Positions 28,330-37,456 of a stretch of 64,000 nt of DNA are shown piece by piece. The notes beneath the pieces were generated by a model that was not told the origin of the DNA, ran no database searches, and was given only the letters and a program-made list of their open reading frames with translations. The stretch is from the NCBI GenBank assembly GCA_019116385.1, contig DXBU01000004.1:1-64000 (forward strand). Direction: 5' to 3'. This stretch comes from Candidatus Blautia faecigallinarum. GTDB lineage: Bacteria; Bacillota; Clostridia; Lachnospirales; Lachnospiraceae. A program made the position numbers and the translations under genes. The first letter of the stretch is position 1; each line of letters starts with the position of its first letter.

Positions 28330-30567
28330 TTATTCCAGTCCGGCCTCTTCGTTGGTGATCCCTTCACTCTCCATATCGTTTCCCTGGATGGGATCGGTGT
28401 CGTCTTCCAAAGGCGCCGGCGCGCTTTCGTTTGAGACACCGTCCACCGGCTCTGTCTCTCCTCCATCGCTTAAGTTCTCCGACATAATATAATTGCCGTA
28501 CTCATCCAGCTGGTATTGGCCGTTTTCGTCCAGAAGATAGCCCTGCTCATCAATCCGGTTTCCGTCCAGGTCGATCAGATTTCCCTCGCCGTCCACCAGA
28601 TTTCCCTGTTCATCGATCTCGCCGCCCGGGATCGTTTCAAGGTTTCCTGTGAATCCTGACCAAAGTGTGGTAGTAGGTACATATCCGTCTGAAACTTCAT
28701 CAGGAGCGATGTTCAGATAGGGCAGGAGCTCTGAGAGGATTCCCTGGGCGATATACTGCGCATAGGTACTGCTGGCCTGGTCCTCCACATTTGGCTCGTC
28801 CACAACCACATAAATCACAACCTGGGGATCATCCACAGGGGCAAATCCAATAAAGGATACCAGATATTTTTTATTGCCTCGGGGAAGCTTTTCCGCAGTT
28901 CCGGTCTTTCCGCCCATGCTGTAGCCCTGGACCTTGGAGTACCGGGAGGTACCTTCCTTTACACTGGATTCCATATAGGTCCGGATATCTGAAGAAATAT
29001 TGGCAGAGATAGTCTGCTTTAAAAGGGTAGGTGTAATATTTTTCACCGTACCGCCGCTGCTGTCTGTGATCTTCGTTACCAAGTGGGGCTGATAATAATA
29101 GCCGCCGTTGATGACCGAGCACATAGCATTGATCTCCTGGATCATCGTACAAGTGAAACCCTGTCCGAAAGCAGAGCAGGCAAGCTCGGTCTCACCCATA
29201 GTATCTGTTGTATGGATAATGCCTGTGCCTTCATTTGGCAGGTCGATGCCGGTCCTGGTCCCGAAATTAAACAGGCTCTGGGTCTTAATAAACTGCTCTT
29301 TTCCCATCTTGGCCGCAATCTGCATCATACCGTCATTACAGGAGTTGGCGATCACCTGCTGAAGGGTTTCCACTCCATGGGCGCCCGGATATGCCGCACA
29401 TTTAATATATGGCTCTCCATTCTGGCCGAAAGCTTGTCCGCCGTCGCAGGCAAAGGTATCATCTGAAGAAATGCTCCCTTTTTCCAGGGCTGCTGCCATC
29501 ACGATCGGCTTTACCGTAGAGCCGGGCTCGTAGGCATCGGTAACACAGAAGTTGTTCCACATAGCATTCAGCGCGTCTACTGTCTCCGCGTCGTTCATGG
29601 CTTTGATCTCTTCTTCTGTATGGACATTGGACATATCCCTGGGTTCGTTCAGGTCGTAGCGGTCTCCGCCGTCCATGGCAATGATCTCTCCATTGGAAGG
29701 ATTTTCCACGATCACGCCTACATTCTTGGCGCCCATCTCTTTATTAAATCCGTTGACGTATTTTTCTACGATCTGCTGGGCGCCCACATCCAAAGTCGTC
29801 ACAATATTATTTCCGTTGGATGGTTCGATGATGGTCTGTTCTACATCGGAATTTTGGTTAAAATATCCGTACTGGCGTCCATCGGCTCCTGTAAGGGTAC
29901 TGTTGTAATAACCCTCCACGCCCCAGTCCGCCGTATCTCTGGCAAAAGTAAAGCCAATGGTATCACAGGCCAGCTCATTAAAGGGATAGCTTCTTAAATA
30001 GTCCTCTTCAAACCACACACCCTGGACATTGTTCCGTTCTTCCTCCTCTTCCGGAGTAAGGGTACTGTCTTCCGGGATGGTGGTGTAACTGTCAAATTCC
30101 TTTTTCTCATCCATGGACAGCTCTTTTTTCAGGATCTGATACTGGCTATTTTCCGTGCTGGGATCAGTGAGACGGTCCCGGATATCTTCCTCGTCTAGTC
30201 CCAGAATGTTTACCAGGGCATTTACCGTAGGTTCTATATAGTCTTCGTTGGAATTCACCGCCTTACAGTCCAGGATAACGTTGTATACTTTGTTGCTGGT
30301 AGCCAGCAGGTTTCCGTTCCGGTCATAGATATCCCCTCTTTTTGCCGGCAGGACGCGGCTTTCGTACCGCTGCTGGGCCTGGCTTAAAACCTGTTTTTTG
30401 TATTTGTTTCCGCTGGTGGCGTTAATATAGGTGATCCTGACGGTCAAAGCTACTAAAGCTAGCAATACTCCCCCAAAGAGTATCACTAGCTTTTTTCTTG
30501 TCTGATAATTGATCTTTTTCTCAGGCACCTTTCTATTTCTGGTTCTGTTTCTTTTCTTATTGCTCAA
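28330..30567 (-). CDS. Class B penicillin-binding protein (FtsI/PbpB/SpoVD family) with repetitive C-terminal tail
   Basis: EPGSTVKPIVM, NSCNDG, GGKTGTAEKLP; dimerization domain; repeat tail. Confidence 0.93.
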   Translation of the reverse strand: MSNKKRNRTRNRKVPEKKINYQTRKKLVILFGGVLLALVALTVRITYINATSGNKYKKQVLSQAQQRYESRVLPAKRGDIYDRNGNLLATSNKVYNVILDCKAVNSNEDYIEPTVNALVNILGLDEEDIRDRLTDPSTENSQYQILKKELSMDEKKEFDSYTTIPEDSTLTPEEEEERNNVQGVWFEEDYLRSYPFNELACDTIGFTFARDTADWGVEGYYNSTLTGADGRQYGYFNQNSDVEQTIIEPSNGNNIVTTLDVGAQQIVEKYVNGFNKEMGAKNVGVIVENPSNGEIIAMDGGDRYDLNEPRDMSNVHTEEEIKAMNDAETVDALNAMWNNFCVTDAYEPGSTVKPIVMAAALEKGSISSDDTFACDGGQAFGQNGEPYIKCAAYPGAHGVETLQQVIANSCNDGMMQIAAKMGKEQFIKTQSLFNFGTRTGIDLPNEGTGIIHTTDTMGETELACSAFGQGFTCTMIQEINAMCSVINGGYYYQPHLVTKITDSSGGTVKNITPTLLKQTISANISSDIRTYMESSVKEGTSRYSKVQGYSMGGKTGTAEKLPRGNKKYLVSFIGFAPVDDPQVVIYVVVDEPNVEDQASSTYAQYIAQGILSELLPYLNIAPDEVSDGYVPTTTLWSGFTGNLETIPGGEIDEQGNLVDGEGNLIDLDGNRIDEQGYLLDENGQYQLDEYGNYIMSENLSDGGETEPVDGVSNESAPAPLEDDTDPIQGNDMESEGITNEEAGLE

Positions 30568-30575
30568 TTTCTCAC

Positions 30576-31145
30576 CTACTTAGAATCCGGAACATCCTGG
30601 TATTGTCTTACATAGCTGCTCCGTGCTGTATGGTATGTTTCTGTCTGCTTCTCAGAGGGATATTTCATCCCCAGCCTTCCTATGGCGATCTGGCGGATCT
30701 TGGTCAGATCCACATCTGAGGTAACCTGGCTGTAGTATGCATCGTTGTCCTCTTTCAGCTGGGTAAGCTCCGATTCCAGTACTGCCACATCGCCCATGCG
30801 TCCGGTTATCTCCGCCTTCAGCTGAAGATAATTCACACAAAAAAACAGAACAGCTGCTGAAACCACCGTAAGAAAAAGCACAAAGCCAAGATTCATGCTC
30901 GTTGCCTTTGCCCTGTTCCGCTGGGTTTCCTTGCTGACCTTATAAGCAGTGCGTGCTTTGACGGTCCTGGTTCTCTGTGCGGCCGGGCGGGTGCGTCTCC
31001 GTGCCGGCTGGTTTACCGGAGGTCTTCTCCTTTCCGGAACCTCCTGAAGTCTTCTGGCGGCGCTCCCATCTGTATAGATCCCTCTGTTGTTTCGTACGGC
31101 TATCGCTGTTCTTCTGGCTGTTTCCGCTCTGTCTGTCCTTGCCAT
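30576..31145 (-). CDS. ftsL: FtsL-like cell division protein with Arg-rich cytoplasmic N-terminus
   Basis: Single TM followed by short coiled coil (LQLKAEITGRMGDVAVLESELTQLKEDND); position between PBP and rsmH. Confidence 0.8.
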   Translation of the reverse strand: MARTDRAETARRTAIAVRNNRGIYTDGSAARRLQEVPERRRPPVNQPARRRTRPAAQRTRTVKARTAYKVSKETQRNRAKATSMNLGFVLFLTVVSAAVLFFCVNYLQLKAEITGRMGDVAVLESELTQLKEDNDAYYSQVTSDVDLTKIRQIAIGRLGMKYPSEKQTETYHTARSSYVRQYQDVPDSK

Positions 31146-31167
31146 TTTCTGCCTCTCTTACTGCTGT

Positions 31168-32109
31168 TTACTCTATTACCCTTTCAAAAATCCTCAGCTT
31201 CGCACTTTTAGAGCGAGGATTTCTTTCCATTTCTTCTGTGCTTGGAAGAATTGGTTTTCTGGTGATCACTTTTCCTTTGGATTTTTTCCCGCATACACAT
31301 ACCGGAAAGTCGGGAGGACAGGTACAGGGATTTTCGTTCTTTTTGAAAATCGTCTTTACGATCCGATCCTCCAGGGAGTGGAAGGTAATGATACAGATTC
31401 TTCCTCCGTCTCCCAGCATATCGATCATACCGTCCAGAGATTCCCGAAGGACATCCAGCTCCCGGTTCAGCTCGATCCGAATGGCCTGAAACGTCCGCTT
31501 GGCCGGATGGCCGCCCAGGGCCTGCATCTTCATAGGGATCGCGCTGCGTATAACCTCTGTAAGCTGCCCGGTGGTTTCGATCGGAGCCTTTTCCCTGGCT
31601 GCCACTATATGCTTTGCGATATTTTTTGCGAATTTATCTTCTCCGTAATCACGGATGATACGGTAAAGTTCTTTTTCTTCATAACCGTTGACAATATCTC
31701 CTGCCGTCCGGTCTGCCCTTTGATCCATCCGCATGTCCAGCGGCGCATCTGCACGGTAAGAAAAACCCCGTTCTTCATTATCCAATTGGTAGGATGAAAC
31801 TCCAAGATCCAGCAAAATGCCGTCCACCTTTTGGATGCCGCGGGAACGCAGTTCCTCTGCCATGTAACAATAATTGCTGCGAATCACTGTCACCTTATCC
31901 CCATAAGGCTCCAGCCTTTTACTCGCAGCAATTATCGCATCTTGGTCTTGATCTATGCCAATAAATCTCCCCTTGGCAGAAAGTTTTTCACATACCTTGA
32001 CGGCATGTCCCGCTCCTCCTAAGGTTCCATCCACATAGATTCCATCCGGCTTTACCCTTAAGCCGTCGATGGTCTCCTTTAGCAATACAGATTCATGTTT
32101 AAATTCCAT
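31168..32109 (-). CDS. rsmH: 16S rRNA (cytosine1402-N4)-methyltransferase RsmH/MraW
   Basis: [37 protein letters not shown]; start at internal M (ORF track 32241). Confidence 0.97.
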   Translation of the reverse strand: MEFKHESVLLKETIDGLRVKPDGIYVDGTLGGAGHAVKVCEKLSAKGRFIGIDQDQDAIIAASKRLEPYGDKVTVIRSNYCYMAEELRSRGIQKVDGILLDLGVSSYQLDNEERGFSYRADAPLDMRMDQRADRTAGDIVNGYEEKELYRIIRDYGEDKFAKNIAKHIVAAREKAPIETTGQLTEVIRSAIPMKMQALGGHPAKRTFQAIRIELNRELDVLRESLDGMIDMLGDGGRICIITFHSLEDRIVKTIFKKNENPCTCPPDFPVCVCGKKSKGKVITRKPILPSTEEMERNPRSKSAKLRIFERVIE

Positions 32110-32143
32110 ATGCGTCTCCTGTAGGATTTTCCCTGCGTAACGC

Positions 32144-32584
32144 TCAGATGATGATACCCATGTCCTGCATACCCTGTGCAATACTGTCCATATCATCATA
32201 ATTGCAGTTCTCGCTCCACTTTTCTTTGCTCCAGACTTCAATCCGGTTCAGATTTCCAGTGAGGACCACATCTTTTTCCAGACCAGCGAATTCCCGCAGC
32301 GTCTGCGGCACGAGAATCCTCCCCTGCTTGTCCAGTTCACAGACTGTGGCTCCCGCTACAAAGAATCGTGAAAAGGTTCTTGCGTTTTTGTTTGTAAGTG
32401 GCAAGCTTCGGAGTTTTTCTTCAAAGGCTTCCCATTCATCCATGGGATAAATGGAAAGACAACCATCCAGGCCCTTGGTCAGAACAAACTCTTCCCCTAA
32501 GAGTTCTCTGAACTTAGAAGGGATGATCAGACGCCCCTTCGCGTCGATTGTATGATTGTATTCGCCCATGAACATGTAACTCAC
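32144..32584 (-). CDS. mraZ: Transcriptional regulator MraZ
   Basis: [24 protein letters not shown] and second AbrB-like repeat [20 protein letters not shown]. Confidence 0.97.
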   Translation of the reverse strand: MSYMFMGEYNHTIDAKGRLIIPSKFRELLGEEFVLTKGLDGCLSIYPMDEWEAFEEKLRSLPLTNKNARTFSRFFVAGATVCELDKQGRILVPQTLREFAGLEKDVVLTGNLNRIEVWSKEKWSENCNYDDMDSIAQGMQDMGIII

Positions 32585-32654
32585 CTACTCTCGAAAACAC
32601 GATTCTCCCCTTCGTGTTCTCTGGGGGCAAATGGATTTTTCTGCCACATTGCCT

Positions 32655-32691
32655 CCATTTGTCACCACCATTCTCCACTTTCTACCACTTA
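32655..32691 (-). promoter_or_regulatory. MraZ-type operator: four TGG-containing boxes at exact 10-bp period
   Basis: minus strand TAAGTGG-N3-AAAGTGG-N3-ATGGTGG-N3-CAAATGG just downstream of the -10 element. Confidence 0.75.
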
Positions 32692-32698
32692 TGTGTTT

Positions 32699-32727
32699 AT
32701 TCTAACCTATAAGCTAGTAAAAAACAA
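32699..32727 (-). promoter_or_regulatory. mraZ/dcw promoter
   Basis: minus strand TTGTTT-17 nt-TAGAAT. Confidence 0.65.
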
Positions 32728-32756
32728 GGCTGAACATATGTTTTTTCGCAAAAGAA

Positions 32757-32787
32757 AAAGCATCCGTTTTGCGAACGAATGCTCTTT
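32757..32787 (-). terminator. Terminator of lgt
   Basis: minus strand GCATTCGTTCGCAAAACGGATGC followed by TTTTTC. Confidence 0.65.
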
Positions 32788-32800
32788 TCCTTCATAAATT

Positions 32801-33937
32801 CTATTCTGCATTTTTCGGAAGATCTTCCAATACCTCCTGTTCCTGAGGAATCTCTTCTTCGGGTATATCCTGCTCCTTGGGAGTCTCCTCTTCTACCGGT
32901 GCGGCCTGCTCCTGGGAGATTTCCTCTTCTGCAGGTGCAGCCTGCTCCTGGGAAGTTTCCTCTTCTACCGGTGCATCCTGCTCCTCAGGTTCTCTTAGGG
33001 GCACGCTCCACTCCTCTTCTTCCGGGGGCGTCTCTTCCTGGGCCTGATAAAGGGATTCTCTCCGGCGTTTTTGTATTTCTTCCCGTTTCTTTACCATCGT
33101 GCGCCGTATCAGTACCGCGATGGTAAAAAATACAAAGAGGAGCGCCGACACCACCTGGGAAACCGCGATCCTTGTTCCCGGCCAGTTAAGACTGTCTGTA
33201 CGGATCCCTTCTATAAAAAACCTTCCAAGACCGTATCCGGCAAGATAGTTCATAAAGATCTCACCCTCAAATCGCTTGCGTGATCTTCGGAAAAGCAGGA
33301 AAACAAGCACCAAAAGGCACCACAGGCTCTCGTAAAGGAAGGCCGGCTGCACCTGTATATAGGAAATTCCGTCAATGGTCTCCAGGTGATCCCGCATGGC
33401 AGAAGTCACGTCACTTGCGTGGACCGCTGAAAGAGGGAGCTGCATAGCAAAAAGATTGTCCGTATACTCTCCAAAGGACTCTCTGCTGAAGAAATCTCCC
33501 CAGCGTCCGATCGCCTGGCCTAAAAGGATCCCCACACTGGACGCATCGGCCATCTGGCCAAAGGACAGCTTTTTGATCCTGCAGAAGGCTGCCGCCCCCA
33601 GCACGCCGCCCAAAAGCCCGCCGTAAAAAGCAGTGCCTCCATTTCGCGTATTCAGGATCTCCAGAGGATTTCCCCGGTATAATTCCCAGGAAAAGGCCAC
33701 ATAAAACAGCCTGGCCCCGACCACTGCGGCGATCAGGGAAATGATCAGCATATCCAAATACCGATCCTGGTCACAGCCTTTCCTCTTTGCCTCCAGCACG
33801 ATCAGGCCGATCCCCAAAAACATCCCCACTGCGATCAATATTCCGTATATGGTTATTTCAAAACCAAATATATGAATGGATTTTCCCACATAGTCCAGGT
33901 CAACACCCAGATTTGGGAAACGAATCGCCATGTCCAT
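32801..33937 (-). CDS. lgt: Prolipoprotein diacylglyceryl transferase with acidic repeat C-terminal extension
   Basis: GRWGDFFSRESFGEYTDN; C-terminal repeats EEETSQEQAAP. Confidence 0.94.
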   Translation of the reverse strand: MDMAIRFPNLGVDLDYVGKSIHIFGFEITIYGILIAVGMFLGIGLIVLEAKRKGCDQDRYLDMLIISLIAAVVGARLFYVAFSWELYRGNPLEILNTRNGGTAFYGGLLGGVLGAAAFCRIKKLSFGQMADASSVGILLGQAIGRWGDFFSRESFGEYTDNLFAMQLPLSAVHASDVTSAMRDHLETIDGISYIQVQPAFLYESLWCLLVLVFLLFRRSRKRFEGEIFMNYLAGYGLGRFFIEGIRTDSLNWPGTRIAVSQVVSALLFVFFTIAVLIRRTMVKKREEIQKRRRESLYQAQEETPPEEEEWSVPLREPEEQDAPVEEETSQEQAAPAEEEISQEQAAPVEEETPKEQDIPEEEIPQEQEVLEDLPKNAE

Positions 33938-33949
33938 ACAGCACCTTTA

Positions 33950-35047
33950 TCATACGTTGAAGCGGAATAAGATCACATCTCCATCCTGCACAACGTAGTC
34001 TTTCCCTTCCATCCGTACCAGGCCTTTTTCTCTTGCCCCGGCATAAGAGCCGCAGTCCAGAAGATCCTGGTAATTGACAACTTCCGCTTTAATAAAGCCT
34101 CTCTCAAAATCTGTGTGGATCTTTCCTGCCGCCTTTGGCGCCTTAGTCCCGATCTTGATGGTCCATGCTCTGGTCTCATCCTCACCAGCGGTAAGAAAGC
34201 TCATCAGGCCCAGCAGACGGTAGCTTGCCTTCACCAGCTTTTCCAGGCCGGATTCTTTAAGACCCAGATCCTCCAGGAAAAGCTTTCTTTCTTCTTCGTC
34301 CAGTTCAGCGATCTCCTGCTCGATCTGGGCGCAGATCACAAATACTTCGCTGTTTTGTTCCTTCGCATAGCTCTTTACTTCCTGAACAAAAGTGTTTCCA
34401 TCGCCATCGTCTGCAAGATCATCTTCGGAAACATTTGCAGCATAGATCACCGGTTTCCAGGTAAGCAGATTGTAGCTGCCCATAAAATGTTCTTCCTCTT
34501 CATTTTCCAGTTCCATGGTAATGGCCATTTTTCCGGCTTCCAGGTGGGCTTTGATCTTCTCCAGGAAGTCCAGCTCTTTGGCTGCCTCCTTATCCATACG
34601 TGCTGTCTTTGTCACCTTTGCGATCCTTCGCTCCAAAATCTCCAGATCGGAAAAGATCAGTTCCAGATTGATCGTCTCTATATCCCGGAGCGGATCGATG
34701 CTGCCGTCCACATGGACCACATTGGAGTCTTCAAAACAGCGCACCACATGAACGATGGCATCCACCTCGCGGATATTTGCCAGGAACTGGTTTCCCAGGC
34801 CCTCGCCTTTGGAAGCGCCCTTGACCAGACCGGCAATGTCCACAAATTCGATAACCGCAGGGGTTACCTTTTTCGAATGATAAAAATCACCCAAAAGGTT
34901 CAATCTCTCATCCGGTACGGTTACGATCCCCACATTGGGGTCGATGGTGCAGAAAGGATAATTGGCAGACTCTGCGCCAGCCTTTGTCAAAGAATTAAAC
35001 AACGTGCTTTTCCCTACATTGGGCAAGCCGACGATCCCTAGTTTCAT
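33950..35047 (-). CDS. ychF: Redox-regulated ATPase YchF
   Basis: [37 protein letters not shown]. Confidence 0.98.
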   Translation of the reverse strand: MKLGIVGLPNVGKSTLFNSLTKAGAESANYPFCTIDPNVGIVTVPDERLNLLGDFYHSKKVTPAVIEFVDIAGLVKGASKGEGLGNQFLANIREVDAIVHVVRCFEDSNVVHVDGSIDPLRDIETINLELIFSDLEILERRIAKVTKTARMDKEAAKELDFLEKIKAHLEAGKMAITMELENEEEEHFMGSYNLLTWKPVIYAANVSEDDLADDGDGNTFVQEVKSYAKEQNSEVFVICAQIEQEIAELDEEERKLFLEDLGLKESGLEKLVKASYRLLGLMSFLTAGEDETRAWTIKIGTKAPKAAGKIHTDFERGFIKAEVVNYQDLLDCGSYAGAREKGLVRMEGKDYVVQDGDVILFRFNV

Positions 35048-35219
35048 GATTCTGTATACCTGTCCGAAAACCTTACGTTTACGGGTTCTCGCCTTTCCAT
35101 TTATTTTCTACATCAATTTACAGGATTCTTGTCTTTTTTTCAACAGAAAAATACAAGTTTCCTGCTGTTTTTCACTTTATTATACTCCTATCTGAAGCAA
35201 AAAGAAATACCCGGCGCTT

Positions 35220-35891
35220 TCAGTCCCTGGACATGATCATCAGCAGCGTACCGGAACGGTAGGAGACAGACGCTTCCTCTTGGGATATCTCATTGCTCAC
35301 TGTGCGGCCGCAGTCCTCTGCTTTCAGATGGTACTGAAACAGGGGATATTTAAATCCGGTAAGAGTCAGTCCCTCCACCTCCCCGTCCAGGGGGAAAAAG
35401 GATACATATCTGCCGAATTGTTCTTTTTTCTTCAGCACGCAGCCGCTCTCTGCCAGACAAATATAATTGTTGGCGTCCGCTATAACCACCCTGGCTCCTC
35501 GTTTTTTCCCCAGGAGCAGAAGTTCCAGATTGGCCATAAAATGATCCAGCCGGCTCCCGGTGGCACCTAGGAGAAGGATCTCCTTTCCGCCCCGGTCAAT
35601 GGCCAGATTTATGGCATGCTGGGTGTCCGAATCGTCTTTTTCCGGCACAAGGCCAATGATCTCTGTTTCCCGGCAGCACTTCAGATATTCCTTTCCTTTT
35701 TCCGAGAGGCTGTCGAAATCTCCCACGGCAACATCCGGTTTCCGCCGGATAGCCATAAAAAATTCCACGCCCCGGTCCGCTGCGATCCACTTGGGAGCAA
35801 TGCCTTTCTCTTTTTCTAGCGTTTCTTTTAAAAAACCGAGGGCAAAATCTTTTTGGATATTGCCCCCGCTTACAATTATCGTATCGATCAT
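35220..35891 (-). CDS. Thiamine pyrophosphokinase
   Basis: AADRGVEF, VGDFDSL, KDDSDTQHAIN, GATGSRLDHFMANL. Confidence 0.95.
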   Translation of the reverse strand: MIDTIIVSGGNIQKDFALGFLKETLEKEKGIAPKWIAADRGVEFFMAIRRKPDVAVGDFDSLSEKGKEYLKCCRETEIIGLVPEKDDSDTQHAINLAIDRGGKEILLLGATGSRLDHFMANLELLLLGKKRGARVVIADANNYICLAESGCVLKKKEQFGRYVSFFPLDGEVEGLTLTGFKYPLFQYHLKAEDCGRTVSNEISQEEASVSYRSGTLLMIMSRD

Positions 35892-35899
35892 CAGATGTC

Positions 35900-36574
35900 T
35901 TATTCAACCTCTCCGCTGATTGTTTCTATTTTCTTCCTGATAGCTCTGGTATTGGACTCCAGATCCCCTTTGAATACATAGGAGCCTGCCACGATCAGAT
36001 TGGCCCCCGCCTTGATCACGGTTTCCAGTGTTTCATCGTTGATGCCGCCGTCCACCTGGATATTTACCTCCAGTTCTTCTTTGTCAATGAGCTCTTTCAG
36101 CTCCATGATCTTCTCGGTACAATCCTGGATATATTTTTGTCCTCCGAAACCCGGCTGGACGGTCATGATCAAAACCGTATCCACATCCTCCAAAAAATGG
36201 CTGATATCATTCACCGGTGTGGCCGGTTTGATAGAGATCCCCACCTGCGCCCCGGCATCCCGGATCAGCTGGATCGCTCTTTCCAGGTCTTCACAGGCCT
36301 CCGCGTGTATGGTCACAGAATCTGCCCCGCAGTCCACAAAATCCCTGATGTATCTTTCCGGCGCTGTCACCATTAAATGCACATCAAAAAACAAATGGGA
36401 TTCTTTGCGGATGGACCGGATCACCGGCATGCCGAAAGAGATGCTGGGCACAAAGTCTCCGTCCATCACATCAATGTGGAGCCATTTGACTCCTGCTCGC
36501 TCCAGGGCTTTGATCTGTTCCCCCAGGCGGTTAAAATCGGCTGATAATATAGAGGGACATAACTGATATTCCAT
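35900..36574 (-). CDS. rpe: Ribulose-phosphate 3-epimerase
   Basis: LCPSILSADFNRLG, HIDVMDGDFVPSISFG, MTVQPGFGGQKY. Confidence 0.98.
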   Translation of the reverse strand: MEYQLCPSILSADFNRLGEQIKALERAGVKWLHIDVMDGDFVPSISFGMPVIRSIRKESHLFFDVHLMVTAPERYIRDFVDCGADSVTIHAEACEDLERAIQLIRDAGAQVGISIKPATPVNDISHFLEDVDTVLIMTVQPGFGGQKYIQDCTEKIMELKELIDKEELEVNIQVDGGINDETLETVIKAGANLIVAGSYVFKGDLESNTRAIRKKIETISGEVE

Positions 36575-37453
36575 TTAATATCTCCTTTTCTCTTTTAATT
36601 CCTCATATAATTCCAGATAATCTTCATACCGGAGACGGCTGATCACTTCTTTCTCAAGAGCCTCCTTGACCGCACAGCCAGGCTCATGGATATGCAGGCA
36701 TCCTAAGAAACGGCACTGCCCTTCATATGGACGAAATTCCCGGAAATAGCCTTTTAATTCCTGCTCTTCCATATCCGTAAGATATAAAGAAGAAAAACCA
36801 GGCGTATCCATAAGATACGTGTCCTTTCCTATGGGGACCACCTGAGAATGACGGGTGGTATGACGGCCTCTTTTCAGTTTCCGGCTGATCTCCCCGGTTT
36901 CCATTTTTACTTCCGGCTGCAGGATATTGGTCAGGGAGGATTTTCCCACACCCGAAGGACCTGCCACCACCGTTGTCTTTCCCTGGAGCGCTTTTCGTAT
37001 CTCCTGGATCCCTTCGCCTTTTACAGTGCTGGAAAGGATCACCTGGTATCCGCAGTCTCTGTAGATCCGGCACAGCTTCTCTGTTTCTTCCTCCTGTGCC
37101 AGATCTTTTTTATTGAAGCAGATCACCGCCGGGATTCCGGCCTGCTCCATCATAATGAGGAACCTGTCCAAAAGCAAAAAATTCGGTTTCGGGTCTTCCA
37201 GGGCAAACAGCACAAACGCCTGGTCCACATTTGCCACAGCCGGGCGGATAAGGGAATTCTTTCTTGGAAGAATATCTGTAAGACTGCCCTCTTTGTCCTT
37301 TTCGTGGAGTACGGTAATCTCCACATTATCCCCTACAAGAGGCTTTTGGTTGTCCTTTCGAAAAATCCCCTTTGCCCTGCAGGCATACACCTCTTCATCC
37401 TCTGCATACACGTAATAAAAGCCGGCAATTCCTTTTATGATCTTTCCAAGCAT
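36575..37453 (-). CDS. rsgA: Ribosome small subunit-dependent GTPase A
   Basis: GPSGVGKSSLTN, RHTTRHSQV, DTPGFSSL, C-terminal Cys/His zinc motif. Confidence 0.97.
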   Translation of the reverse strand: MLGKIIKGIAGFYYVYAEDEEVYACRAKGIFRKDNQKPLVGDNVEITVLHEKDKEGSLTDILPRKNSLIRPAVANVDQAFVLFALEDPKPNFLLLDRFLIMMEQAGIPAVICFNKKDLAQEEETEKLCRIYRDCGYQVILSSTVKGEGIQEIRKALQGKTTVVAGPSGVGKSSLTNILQPEVKMETGEISRKLKRGRHTTRHSQVVPIGKDTYLMDTPGFSSLYLTDMEEQELKGYFREFRPYEGQCRFLGCLHIHEPGCAVKEALEKEVISRLRYEDYLELYEELKEKRRY

Positions 37454-37456
37454 AGA

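Noticed and set aside
26499-28466. ORF-track start of PBP2 at 28466
   Set aside because: Would extend ~68 codons into the upstream PBP and through the intergenic hairpin; residues are unlike an N-terminal PBP sequence. TTG at 28262 preferred.
35048-35219. TPP riboswitch near thiamine pyrophosphokinase
   Set aside because: The TPK gene at 35220-35891 lies directly downstream of rpe with no leader space, and no TPP consensus was seen.
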